From Megachile rotundata (taxonomy: Eukaryota > Arthropoda > Insecta > Hymenoptera > Megachilidae), in assembly GCF_050947335.1 (NCBI RefSeq), contig NC_134985.1:19459190-19523189 (forward strand): 64,000 nt of DNA, written 5' to 3'. The position numbers and the translations under genes were made by a program. How positions within the stretch are numbered: the first letter of the stretch is position 1; the number at the start of each line of letters is the position of its first letter. This document shows positions 12,451-24,700 of this stretch, one piece after another. The notes under the pieces are model-generated. The model made no database searches, was not told the DNA's origin, and saw only the letters and a program-made list of their open reading frames with translations.

Positions 12451-15237
12451 ACGAAAGTGTTAATCATCTGGATAGCGAGCGTATCGTTGGAAATATTCTC
12501 CTCTAACCCTCTCCGTTAATTGCAGATTGAACAGGCTAAGTAAGAGGGTCGAAGATCGATATCGATTCAAGGGGTATAAGGGTGTTGTGTAGCAAGCATT
12601 GTTAAGACGCGACTCGAGCCGCGCGGAAACTTATAGCCAGCGATCAAATTTTACACGTGTAATAACATTGTACCGTTAATGCCGGAGGATTATATTACAC
12701 ACTTGAGCGTAACTTGCGCCGCTACGCGTAATTATGTCATCGAGGCATCGTGTAGGGAACGTGCACGGTATAACGCCAAGATCCGCCGTTATAGATGCTT
12801 CTCGTATGTATGTACGTTATATTCATGAGACGAACACGCGTGCGGGTTATGCTGTTTTAGAAAAATCCACGTCGATGGATGGGAAACGATGAAATTTTAT
12901 TAGGTGCTCTCTCTCGATTTTCTTAGTTGAATTTTAATGTCTTAACGGGAAACAATACGCTGTTTTATTATTCATCGCTCGTCGATGCTCGAAACGTCGA
13001 TAATAAGGCGCCCATTTAACGTGCAAACTGCTTTGGACAATGTTATCGTCAGGACAATTGTTGGTCTTCAACGATTTTATTGTCCAATAACTATTTGCGT
13101 TATGAGCTTCGATGACATTTCAATTGGAGGGAGTCGCTAGCTTGCAGATAAAAATGACAGACATTCCTGGACTCCTTGGTCCGTAGCGAATAGCTAAGCT
13201 TGAAGTACTGTTATCAAGCTGGATTATAAAAAGTCCTTCGTCATCATAACTTTAATTTGAAAATAAAAGATAAATATTTGAAAATATTTATCAATTTGAA
13301 GATAGTACGGTAAAGTTTTTATATCTGATACTGTTATCAGAACGATAACGAGTTACATGAGCCAAAATTAAGACTGTTCATATTAGTTATATCGTACATT
13401 ATATCAATGTTTACAGAAATGTCTGAACCCTTGTGAACATCAGCAATCTTAAAATGTATTCACAGTTTGATAAATAAACGTGACAAGCGTAAACTTCTTA
13501 TTGTATTTGTTAGCTTGAATGTTCAAAATGACTACTAGAAGGTGTACAGAATCGTAACGAGTGCTCTAAAGAGTTTTCGAAACGCAGCGACCACTGTCGA
13601 GGAAATTGAAGGACCTGTGATTGCCCGGGACAAATGGCGTCGATCGATGAGATTTCAGTTTCGATAGCGATGCGAGGGTGAAGAACACCGTCCATAGAAT
13701 CGATAAGAGTTATTTTGAAAAAGCAAAAATAGAGGGATGCTTCGTCGCGAAACATTTTAATCAACTGTCGAAAAACCGTGCTTTCAAATATAATTTAAAA
13801 CCATCGCGATTCTTTAGCGTATTAGCCATTTAGTAACGCGAGTTCTTTTTTCCATCGCAAGTGCATAATTTACCGACGCAAATCCGCGGTGAAAATACGT
13901 TAATATCGAAAATTATGTGTCGACGCAACAGGCGCGAACAAGGGTGGAAACAGCGCAGCACAGGGATGAAAAGATTCATTTACGCAGCTTATTACGCTCG
14001 TTGCATCCAGCGTTGTTTCTCCGTGGCATTTTTTCCCCGTTCAACACGCGGCTGTTTAACGAATTTAAGTCGGATTATCCACGCGTAAACTCGCTACGGA
14101 GAAACTGGCTATTTTCAACCGCGTTCCATTTATTCGTCTCGTCAAAATGGTAAACCGAGCGTTCAGAGCAGTTCCAATGATTTAGAAATAGCCGAGAAAC
14201 GTACGAATTTGTCGTCGGGAAGACGGACCGCCCCGATCGAAACAATTTATTGCCGAGGGTCGATAGATCGTCGCGATAGCGAAGTTCGCTTCTATAAAGT
14301 TGGCCGTGCCACAAGTATCGATGGTAACTTGAGAGAAAGCTATTGCGTCGACCAAACTCTCGATCATCTCTCCGTTAAAATACTGCTATAGCACGAAACT
14401 TGGAACCTAGCGTCGCTGCCGCTACTTTTTCGATAAACTACCCTCTCTTTTGCCACGCATTCGTTCAGTCCTCTAGTACCCTGTATTTATTCGATACGAA
14501 ACGTTGTGTCAACGTAATCGAGTCACATCGTCGATAGTTCGTAAAGTGTGCCGCTCGTTTTGGAAAAAAGGCACCCTTTCGCGGGCAACTTTGAACTCGG
14601 CACTCTGTTCGAAACGCAAGTTTACGTCCGAAATAAGCATTTTTGCAGTCACGACGCGAAACGAGGGAGTCTCGACTCGGTAGTCCATAAAAGAAATGGT
14701 ACTTTTGCAGGTTCAACCTAGTTACAAACTAGTATTTATATCCACCGGGATGCACAATAGGGATTTGGTCCAGATACCCCGTGATGCGAATGCAAAAAGC
14801 GAAACAAGTTTCAACTTGGTGACCCACAAAACCCGCACGAGTATTTACAAGACGAAAAACTCACGAAAGTTGAAATTTTTTGATGGATGTCTGAGAGAAG
14901 CACGCGTCTCGAACAGCGATAACAACTAGAAGGAAGCAAATTCGATATCTTCGAAGAGCACTCTCTTTTCGAGTGCACATTCGCGCAGAGCAAATTGCTC
15001 GATGGCGGAGATGAAACACGCCCAGCATCGTTGGAAATAATATCCAGTTCTTGGAACGATCGTACTCGGCCCTTTATTGGAGTCAATACCGGCCGATCGT
15101 ACCATATATCAAGCAACGTCAGCGATAGGTTCACCAGTGGTATCGGCACCTAGCTACGAATATGTACCTTAAATCGTATCGACTCGCGCGACAGTTTATT
15201 ATCGGTAAATACGTCTGAAACTAATGCTCCTTGGATA
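12451..15237. other. Non-coding stretch, no recognised gene
   Basis: AT-rich between 13200 and 13500, where a perfect 11-bp inverted repeat with a 2-nt spacer sits at 13269-13292 (GATAAATATTT / AAATATTTATC). CTAGTT and AACTAG flank a 3-nt loop near 14727. Open frames, such as 13510-13764 minus and 14811-15149 minus, are short and unrecognised. I see no further organised structure. Confidence 0.55.
13269..13292. repeat. Perfect AT-rich palindrome
   Basis: GATAAATATTT and its exact reverse complement AAATATTTATC are separated by GA. This 24-bp near-continuous palindrome could extrude as a cruciform. It lies in AT-rich DNA, where such matches are less surprising. Confidence 0.7.
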
Positions 15238-15425
15238 TGGTTACACGCGTGGTACGAGAAAAATCGGATCTACCGGGGGTAATCGCGAGTCGACGTGTTC
15301 GAGGCGCGGTGATTTGACGCGGGGTAATTTGATACCTGGTGGGTTTATGCGCGACGATTTACTTCGTGGCGATTCCACGCTTAGAAAGCTGGGCGCGTGG
15401 CGATATACCGCGTAGTCAATTCCGA
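15238..15425 (+). repeat. Degenerate 15-bp minisatellite, second locus
   Basis: About twelve strongly diverged units keep a 15-bp period, for example GCGCGGTGATTTGAC, GCGGGGTAATTTGAT, GCGCGACGATTTACT and TCGTGGCGATTCCAC. The flanking word ACACGCGTGGTAC shows the same palindromic core as the 12-kb and 19-kb arrays. The translation in one frame (…MRDDLLRGDS…) echoes the RGD pattern of the large array because the unit is shared, not because it is coding. Confidence 0.7.
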
Positions 15426-18400
15426 AGAGTGCCGATAAGGCGCATGGGTTATGCAACGCGTAGAAGTGGTAATATATCGAGAATCTATTGCATTTTGAAC
15501 TCGTGAGCGAAAGATAGTGTCTGGGTCCATTACAGCCCGGATTGTCTCGATATTCATTCGCCGACCACATCTCCGCTGGAACAGGAACCAGGCTCGTGGA
15601 TTTACAGGGTGTTTACATGATTTAGCAGTCTCGGTAGCGCGCGTGTACGCGGCGCGGAACTTTGTCGAGCATTACCGTCGCGCACGCTAGGACCGTTGGT
15701 TTGCTGGTTCACGAAGGTACACGGTTCTCGTCGACAGGAAACGTCGTGTCTACAAAGTTTCCTTGCCACCTCTCCCCCGTCTGCTTCGTCGGTGTCCTTC
15801 GTGCGGCATCTTCCTCCTAGCAGTTAACCCTTCGCTTCTTCTCGTACTTTCAACGTGTCCGCGTATTCGCTCGTCTCTGCAGCTTCGTCCGGGAGCTTTT
15901 GGTCCTCGTCTCCATGGTAACACCGCGACGAGCGAGCGAGATAGCGCGGAAGAAGGAAAGGGCGCTCGGCGAAGAGGTGCAGGGAGGATTCGGTGGGTCT
16001 GGTCGTCGTGAAAGGGAAAAAGACGGGAACGTCGGTGTTCCGACGGCGTGGACCAAGTTCCGCTTTGGTGCGAGCGAAAGGGAAGCTTCCGGTTCGAATT
16101 CTATTGCGCGAACAATACGCTCACGATAATGCTCGTTTCGGCTTTGATTCATTGCGCTCCGTTGCGAGACGGATGAGCACGAAACGTTGGAACGGTGACG
16201 CGATCGACACGGAAGAAAAGTTTGCCGGTTCTATGGACGATCGTACGTCCATCGTCTTTGTCTCGGACGTCTTTTTATTCTACGGCTCAGTGGAAAGCTT
16301 CCCTGGAGTCTGCTCGTTTTTTAACTCTGCTGTTCCTTTCACATGTTCTTTTAGTTTGTAATGCTCCGAACACAGCTTCCAATTTCGAAATCATTTATTC
16401 TTAAGAAACGCGGCACACAAGTACAAGGAGAAGAAATATTTAATTCTTTACGCTTTTAACCTCTCGTGATACGATCAATACTTTTGTGGTAAAACTTCTG
16501 GCGACCTAAAAGTTTGTTCCCAAAAGAACAAGTTTTTGATGTCTAAGCATTTATTCTTGTACCTTCTCTAAAGAGAAATCACTGCGGTAGAAATATATCA
16601 ATCTGTCTCGGTCGTGGCTTCGTTATTCATTGAAAAAACAACGCCACAGGGGGTTGACGTTTGCCTTCGACCGCGATCGCGAAGTTTCCTAAGATTCCCG
16701 GCTATTTCTCGTTTAATTAAACTCTCCGCATTTCTATTATACACTCGAAACGTTTCCTTACCCCGTGTGCCCCTCCCCGCGTCTCGTCTTGCACGGATTA
16801 CGCACGCCAGAGTGGAATGGCATTAAAGCCGCGTCGTGGCTGGTTCCCGCGGGAACTTGAAAGTATGGATTACGCTGGCACGCGTGCGCGAGCATATTTT
16901 AGCATGCCGCGTGCGCAGCGGGGGTGAACGAGAAAGAAGCGGCGAGGAAACGAGGGTCGAAACGGGGAAGTAATTCGCGGAAACGCTGCGAGGGGTTGGA
17001 TCGCGACCGCGTGGACTCGATGAGGCTCGATTCGAGGGGATGGTTTTGCTATTTCGAGATCCTATGCATGCATCGATCCGTTTCCCCTACGCTTTCCATT
17101 CGATTCTTCCTCAACGAGACTCGATTTGGTGTATTATTTATACCGTGATCTGTCTGAATCAGCGATGAGGGGCAAATTGTCTGGTTATGGGCTTATAAAT
17201 GCTACGAGTGAGGCGAGGTGTCACGAGTTTCGTAAGACAAAAAAGAGACTATTTATTCAGGATGCTTCACTCACTGACCGTCAAGGTAGTCATGATGGCC
17301 ACCGGCGTTTCAAATTTGATTAAATTCATTATTTTTAGGAAAATTAGAGGAACACTCGAAGGCTCTTAATATTGAGACAATGACGAATGGATGGGTAATC
17401 TGTATTAGTTCGATCATATTCTGGTGAACGAGGTACGTAGAAGCCTCGTAACGGGAGACATCTTTCGATCGATACACTTTTTTCCGAGCGCTCGAAGCTC
17501 TAATTGAAAAGATTTAATAACAAGCTTTTGATCGAGGAAGGCAATGTCAAAATTGCCAAGTAATTATGATGTTCAGGGTCTATCGAATCAGCGAGCAGTT
17601 ATTAGAAGCGGCTGGTTCAGGATTTCTCGGTAGCCGGCACGCGAGCAAGGTCGAAAAGAGGCTAGAACCGGTGAATGGATGGATCGTGGACGTATTTCCT
17701 AATGACCGTGGGTCGGGGTTGGGAGGCGGTCGGTCCGTCGACCGACGGTAGAATGGGGCCGTAGAAACGACGGTCGATATGCCGACGTACTAATGACCCG
17801 TACGGAGTCGGGCCAACAGACTGCTGGCTAGACGCGATGGCACCACTACCGGCGGTTTTCGCTCAATTATAAATTGAATTACTTGCCGGCTCGCTGAAAA
17901 TGGCCACGGTTATGCGCCATAAAAGGGGAAACCGACTGGGCGAACTGGATGATGGCACAGGGGAAAAACGTGGCTTACGGAACCAAAACGCTGTCCTTTC
18001 GACTTTTTCATGAACGCGTATCGGTCGCCTAACAGCGTCGTCTTTTGAAATTTTTCACCGTAGTCGTCGATGTCGAAACAAGGCTACACCGGCGATTCTG
18101 TTCGCGCGTAATTAAGGGACGTAGTCGCTCCGTCGTTAGACTAATTGGTAGATAATCGGTGTGGAAATTAACGACGTAGATAACGATACATGGTATGTTT
18201 CATTTTCGCCGGTATTTCCTCAAAATGATGGGCTATGCTTGTTCCTGCGCAAAATCGATGTTCATTAAAAGTATTTTATACCTTTCATTACCGACGGTCA
18301 GAAACTATGGAGTCTTACCATAGAGTTGTAAGCCGTACTCGTTTACAATCGATAGTAAATTACCCGAAGAATTAGAGACCATCGTTTATGACTCCAGGTA

Positions 18401-19061
18401 GTTAAGTCGTAACGACAGACTACTGGCCATGGGTTTGTAACAAAGTAACGATTTAACGATCGTATCGGAAATGTAGTCGAGTCGATGTACAAATGGTAAT
18501 TAGGTGAATGGAAACGTATCACAAACCCGTGTCGTTAACGAACTTTTCGAATGTTTGGGAGAGCAGAGCGGACGACCTCGAGGGAACACGTCAGCGTTCG
18601 CTGCGTTAACACGGTTACGTTTCACGCGAGTCTCCAGAGGCACCAACTTTTTTCCAACGATAAACGTTATTTTTATCACCGAAACTGTACCGCGGTCCGG
18701 TGACACGCGACGTTAAATAATAGTTGTTACAAGGTAACGCGAACAAAGTTGTCACCAGTTTCCCACGTCGAAAAAGCTAGCGTCCGTGAGTTAGCTTTAT
18801 TAACTTGGCGGACCTCGTTACGAAGAGCCAAGCTATTAGCGAGGCTAATCCGCAGGGTGTGATTTATCGAGCGGAAGCGTGGCCGCTTATAAGGACTGTT
18901 CGTACGAGCTGTGGTCGCGCGCGTTCGGTGTCGTGGCGCGTTCGTAATTAACGATGGATCGACGATCGCTCGCAGACTCGTTAGCTACTTTTACGACTCG
19001 TTCGTCGAACATGGTCGATATATTTTAATGTCCAGCGAATGTTTCTTTAGACAATTCAATG
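15426..19061. other. Non-coding stretch with CT-rich then GA-rich block
   Basis: A pyrimidine-rich block (15758-15860) is followed by a purine-rich block (15925-16025). Strong CpG content at 15600-16250 opens several overlapping frames, for example 15993-16361 plus, but none is recognisable. At 17729-17746, GTCGGTC and GACCGAC form a perfect hairpin with the loop CGTC, in a G-rich, gene-free region (17690-17990). The 18.2-19.0 kb part is ordinary. Confidence 0.55.
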
Positions 19062-19990
19062 CGGGGCAATATGTGTGACGGTACCATGTATGCTTGTACT
19101 ATGCTGAGTACCACAAGTGGCGATATAAGGGGTGAAGGTATAATTCGTGGAAGTATGACACGTGGTGACTCAATGCGTATCAATAACATTTATACTGTCA
19201 TTCAACGTAGTCATACCACGTGTGACAATACAGCGCGTAGAGATACCACGCATGGAAGTATAATAAGTGGAAGTAGCATGCGTGGAGATACACTTCGTGA
19301 AAATACCATGCGTGGAGGTACCATGCGTGGAGATACAATGCGTGAAGATACCACGCGTGGAGGTACCATGCGTGGAGATACTATGCGCGGAGATACCATG
19401 CGTGGAAATACCATGCGTGGAGATACCATGCGTGGAGATATCATGCGTGGAGATACCATGCGTGGAGATACCATGCGTGGAGATACCATGCGTGGAAATA
19501 CCATGCGTGGAGATACCATGCGTGGAGATACAGTGCGTGAAGATACCACGCGTGGAGGTACCATGCGTGGAGATACCATGCGTGGAGATACCATGCGTGG
19601 AGATACCATGCGTGGAGATACCATGCGTGGAGATACAGTGCGTGAAGATACCACGCGTAGAGATACAGTGCGTGAAGGTACCACGCGTGGAGGTAGCACG
19701 TGTGGAGACATCACGCGTGGAAATACAACGCGTGGAGGTACCACATGTGAAGTTGCAACGCATGGAAATGGCGTGCATGGAGATACCACGCGTAGAAATA
19801 TTACGTGTAAAGGTATAACGCGTGAAGGTACCATATGTGGAGTTCCACTGCGTAGTGATACCACGCGTGGTGATTGAACCCGTGTCGATACCACGCAATC
19901 GAATACAACTCGTAGCAATACTACGCGTGAACGACACAACGCGTGGTAATACAGTGCACGGCGATGGACATACGAGTGACGATGCACGAA
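19062..19990 (+). repeat. Large 15-bp minisatellite, about 60 units
   Basis: The consensus unit is ATACCATGCGTGGAG. The core (about 19262-19720) is nearly homogeneous. The flanks (19062-19260 and 19720-19930) are diverged by substitution but keep strict 15-bp register with no indels until about 19930. Most variation is C/T or G/A at CpG-related positions (ACGCGT versus ATGCGT), so the ancestral core was probably the palindrome CCACGCGTGG. Because 15 is a multiple of 3, long frames stay open: plus 19059-19877 (272 codons, MRGDT repeats), minus 19170-20015 and minus 19211-20113. The antisense frames are longer than the sense one and the changes are mostly amino-acid-altering, so I regard the frames as by-products. 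Diverged units continue to about 20090. Confidence 0.97.
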
Positions 19991-20258
19991 CGGTGCATTC
20001 ACTTTCCCTGCACACGGACGCAATCGGTTGGTGCCAGTTAGATATTTACACGGTACAATGCGTGGCGACTCGACACGTCCCGACGACGTTCGCTCACCCA
20101 CGCGATACGCCAACAGCCGCGCATGTCCCTCTCTTTTCTCTGCTTGTTCGTGTGCGTGTGCAAGTGTGCGATCGCGAACATGCTCGATCCGTGGGACACG
20201 AAAGAGAGCGTCTCGCTTCGGTCGCGCTCTCGTGTTGTACGGGATGTTACAATGAGCG

Positions 20259-20275
20259 TGACGTCATTTCCGGAA
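20259..20275. promoter_or_regulatory. CRE plus palindromic ETS-like site
   Basis: TGACGTCA (20259-20266), the full palindromic CRE bound by CREB/ATF-type bZIP proteins, is followed one base later by TTCCGGAA (20268-20275), a palindromic ETS-core site. Two perfect 8-bp consensus sites side by side are unusual in this window. I infer a possible enhancer or promoter element; occupancy cannot be judged from sequence. Confidence 0.4.
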
Positions 20276-20860
20276 TATCCAGTGCCGAGCCCGAGGAGGA
20301 AGCTAGGTCGGTAGGTTGGTAGGTAGCCAGATGGATGAACTACGGGTTACCGTACTCGTATACCCAGTGCGCGATAAATTTCGTATTTGAATCTCTGTCG
20401 AATCTTGAAGCTCTGTTCGAAAGTGGACTTTGATTATCGTCGGTGTTGGAACGTGTCGAATGGTTGTATAAATGAAATTTTTTCGTGCGAAGGTTATCGA
20501 ATGCTTCGGAAATTAAACACGTTTTGTAAATTTGATTCTGGGTATAGATATTGTCGCACACGCAAGATTAATCGGTTACGATACACGATAACGATTTGCA
20601 GAGATAATCCATGACACAAATCTAATATTTTATTAACATCGTAATCATTTTTCCCTAATGTAATGAAAAATAGACGGAGGAGTTACATTTGTCAGAAGGT
20701 ACTTTCCTTTAATTATTAACAGAACGATGCAATTAAAAAGTGAATTTATTATTCAAAAAAGATTGCACCGACGGGAATAAAAATCGTACCCGAAACGAGG
20801 GTCCCTGTATCTCGGGTCAAATTGTTAGCAGTGTCGAGGTGACGACGACGTCCGACACCC

Positions 20861-20887
20861 TATATAACGCATCTGATATTCAGCCCG
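20861..20887 (+). promoter_or_regulatory. Weak core-promoter candidate
   Basis: TATATAA at 20861-20867 is followed by TTCAGCC, an initiator-like word, with its A at 20882. The spacing of about 21 bp is shorter than the usual 28-31 bp, so I hold this only loosely. Confidence 0.15.
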
Positions 20888-21040
20888 GCTGAGCGAGCGA
20901 TATCTAACTCGCAGACGGTTGGCTTTTCTTGCTTACCGGAAATTACGAAATGGCGTTACTTTCCGCGTTTCCGTCGACGTAACGCAAATACGAATCCCAT
21001 CGACACCGTGCCCATTTCCGTGGATTAGGAGGAGACGGCT

Positions 21041-21064
21041 ACGACGACGACGACGACGACGACG
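21041..21064 (+). repeat. (ACG)8 microsatellite
   Basis: Eight perfect ACG units. A second perfect (ACG)8 in the same orientation is at 44922-44945. Confidence 0.92.
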
Positions 21065-21250
21065 TATCAAGGGGTTGGAGGATCGGAAAGGGGGAGTAGA
21101 GCCGGCTCGGCCGAGCAAATGCCACTTCATACGTCGTTGGAATGGATCGAAACCCGTGCTGGCGGGATTAAAGCGCCGATCGCAGCACGATTCGCGCAGG
21201 AATTACTGCCTTTGAGATCTGTCAGAGAGGAACAAGCGAGTACCAGAGGG

Positions 21251-21262
21251 AGAGAGAGAGAG
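21251..21262. repeat. (AG)6 microsatellite
   Basis: Short dinucleotide run within a purine-rich stretch (21244-21268). Confidence 0.8.
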
Positions 21263-21663
21263 AAAGACAAACGCGGGGAAATTGCGGTTCGCGTCCCTCC
21301 GCATACTCGAAACGCTTTATTTCGTTTGCTGGGACTCGCGAGTTTTCGCGTCTTCCGGCCTCGGGAAAACATTTAATCGTACAAATTGTAAACTTACTGG
21401 CTATCGCGTGCCGCTTCGCAAATGGCCGGTGCTTTTGAACCGTTTGCATCGGCCCTAACGAACAATCTCGATTGTACCGATACTTTTGTTATTAATGATT
21501 GTGTCTCGTCGATATTTAAAACACTCTCAACGTTTAATACACTGTTTATGGGTGAACTGCAATCGCATGTGTAATATTTATCGACAGTACATTCAGAAAG
21601 CGATGTCTAATCAAAAGAAAAAAGAGATTTTGGTTCTCGTCGAACCATCTCGTCGATATTCGC

Positions 21664-21790
21664 TATTGACAGTACGTCAATATCTTCCCGCACACGTTCA
21701 ATAATATTAACAACATGGAAATATCGACAGCATTCCACTATTGCGAATATTATCGAATGTACGATGGAACAAATTGACGTATTGTCATTA
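21664..21790. repeat. Imperfect inverted repeat related to the 54-kb hairpin
   Basis: TATTGACAGTACGTCAATAT (21664-21683) matches the reverse complement of 21771-21790 at 17 of 20 positions, with about 87 bp between. The arm word TATTGACA.TACGT recurs in the right arm of the better inverted repeat at 54376-54402. The inner sequence is AT-rich and contains repeated AATATTA and ATATCGACA words. I infer an eroded foldback element or hairpin of the same family. Confidence 0.4.
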
Positions 21791-24700
21791 CTTAAAATAT
21801 TGATGAGAATGATTTCGCGAAAACCAAAATATTTTCAATATCGACAAAATATTCGCGATAAATATAATACGAACTTCCTCTTGATCGTCGAATTTCAATT
21901 CGAAATTGAAGCTATCAATAAATATGTAGTCTCTCGATGAAATTTAATATTCAAGGTATTTTATTCCATACATTACATACATACATCTTCCTGGCGAACT
22001 TCATCCGAAATATCGGTAATTGTCAAACACCGTAGGCATTCAAACGCACAAAGTTAGCATTTCTTTAAATCGGAGTCACTTTGCATCGTCCGTTTGAACG
22101 TTTCTACGTTCATTCCGCGCATTTTCGCGCATCAAACATGCAGGACGTTTGAAACGCGTCCGGAAACGAGCGACGAGGGCTGGGTGAAAATCCATGAAAT
22201 TCGACGGACGTTAAATCCCCCGACCGATTTCACTTTCGGCTCGTAAAACGCATCGCGATGAACGACCGACGAAATGTCAAACGAGGATGGTTATTGTGTC
22301 ACGTGCTATCTTTAAACAAGCTTTTAACGGCACGCGGAGCTCCACGGTCATACCGAAGCGAGGAGTAACAAGCGCGATACACCGCGAGCCGAGTAATTTT
22401 AGCGTGCTTCCGCTCGGCGAAAGTCGTGAGCCCGCCAGTTTGTATCTGGCAATTAGGGCCGCGTGGGCGTGCAGATGCATCGCGCGATGTAAACGGACGA
22501 GGTACATCGAGGTTGCACGCGCGGGGATTACGTAAACGCTCGTAAAAGCGGTCGACGAGAATCTCTTTCGACGATCCGTGAGCTCGGGACGCGTGCAAAT
22601 CCGACATCGAAACAGCTGTTCTCGATATGAATCGAAAGAGACGAGGCGTTCGCTTGATCCCCGAACACGGTGCAACAAATCCAAATGGAAAAAGACGGGA
22701 AGTTAACGCTACCGAGCGCTCCTCGTTCCTTTCGCGAGCACTCCAAACACTTTGCTCCGTGTTCCATCTTTGTTCGATTTTCCGGTGACGCGTTTATTAA
22801 TAAGTCTTTCGATAGACGTGCAGCGTCGATTCATTGTTTCCAATTCCGCGATAACGATTGCTGCTGCTTCGAGAGCTACTGTGTCATAGCTTTCAGATTA
22901 TGTCAGTGGAACCAAGAATTTCATTCTGCTTTCAGCTTCTTTGTTATCGAGAAATAACACACTGCTAAATGGTGTCAAACATCTCGCGTTGCATGAGATG
23001 CACATAAAAATACCTTCTACACTTTCTCTTACAAATTAGGAAATTTTCAAATTCCATCTGTCCACTAATCACGCATAAGTACAGGCATTTAGATCTCTCT
23101 CGGAGAACGCCGATGTTTTAGCAAGATCGGGAATCTTTCACGAAGGTAAAGAAGTTGTGGCAGGAAGTCGGTATCGATTAATCGCGCAAGAAATCGATTG
23201 CATCGGGGAGCCACGTAGAAATAGCCGGCTCGAGCATGCGTGAGATTTTCTTGACGGAGCGGCTGATTCATCGCGAAAGCAGGCGCCGGCATTAGCATTC
23301 ATCATAGTCGGAAACAAAAATATAGATTATCGGCTATCGTTGGTTCGCGAGGACTTTGTAACCACGATCATAAATATTTCCCGCTTGCCACGCCATTGAT
23401 CCGACGCGACGCGCGGCCTGTTCGAGCATCCGTTGACCGATAACTCGCATTATGTCACGTCGTGGCCAGTAATCGACGAACAAACAGCGTTCGTTACCTT
23501 TCGACGACGTTGACCCGGGTTATGAATGAGAATCATGCCGGAGAAACTGCTTCGGAATGCTCCGTGTTCGCGAACGTAATTTGCGAGGATTTCTTTCCAT
23601 GCACGACGCGAACGTTATCGATGAGTTCCTAATACCTAGTGCTATTTCTCGAAAACGTTTTAGAAGCGTTTCGATGTTGCTACTCGTGCGCTGATATGGA
23701 TTTTATAGTTAAGATATTTTTGACCGCGTCATGGGTCGTTGATCAACGAATTCTTGGAGATAAGACCCTCGAAATATCTCTTTACGAATGCGTTGATAAT
23801 TGCTTTTCTTTTGATAAGGAAAACGTATGAACGTCGAATGCAATGGGAATTAGGCTCGTTAGCGATCGATCAAGTTACTCTATGAAATGAGAAACAAATT
23901 TTCCACTGAACGCAGGAATGCCTAGTTTGTTATCAGCTGTTTAAAACATTTATCTACGATCAGAAGTCACCTAATTGTCTCAGTTATTTCCTGATAAGAT
24001 GTATGGTTATACTAGAAGTTTACAAAAATATTTGCTGAATCATTTTGTACCAGAGTTAATGTGGAGCTTCTTTTATCGAATATTTCGATGAAACAAAAAG
24101 TAATTAAAATAAAAGGTAATACGAAGGTGTATGCGGTTGGAGCATTTGCATTTTTAGGACACCCGATACGTTACAAGCTACCAGTTGCAAGCCGAGAACT
24201 GGCGCCCTCTCGCTGAGGTATTCCGTCGACGTACGGGTGATTGATTAATAAATATTAAACGGTGGTACCGAGGTGGCTCATATTCCCGCTCGTCCATCAG
24301 TCGTTTTATGGCTCAGAAGCCGTTAGAGCGACGATCAAGTTTCCAGTCGTAAAAGTCGCCGATGCGATGTCTGAAGTTTTCCTAATCGGAAGACAGATTT
24401 TCACGTCCGTTTTTCCCCGATCAATTGACTCGTCCATTATATCCAACAGTTCCTGATTCACCACATAAAATATATAGACTCATATTACGATTCTATTTCT
24501 TCAGCCACACTGCATTTATAAATAAAGTTTCATCCTAAATTCGTCTCTTCATAATTGTCTCCAATCAGTCTACTTCAGGGTTAAATTCAAATATGATTTA
24601 ATAATTAATAGCATCTGATTAGATCAGAATATGATCTAATATTTCATAGCATAAATTCTCTTGTCTCTTATGGTGCTTTCAGTCGAATGAAAGTATTCGA

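Larger units (their letters stand above)
19991..21640. other. Non-coding stretch downstream of the large minisatellite
   Basis: It contains a CRE plus ETS-like site pair at 20259-20275, a GGTAGGT-like mini-repeat at 20306-20330, a TATATAA at 20861 and two microsatellites. The short frames, for example 20919-21215 plus, are mostly products of the ACG repeat and not recognisable genes. A remote promoter here is possible but unproven. Confidence 0.5.

Noticed and set aside
16085..16100. GGTTCGAATTC as a tRNA B box
   Set aside because: The flanking bases do not form a T-stem and no A box lies at the right distance upstream.
19059..19877. 272-codon plus-strand frame with MRGDT repeats
   Set aside because: A 15-bp tandem unit keeps every stop-free frame open; antisense frames are longer and substitutions alter amino acids freely. 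Annotated as a minisatellite instead.
19170..20113. 281- and 300-codon minus-strand frames over the same array
   Set aside because: Same cause: translation of the repeat unit in other frames.
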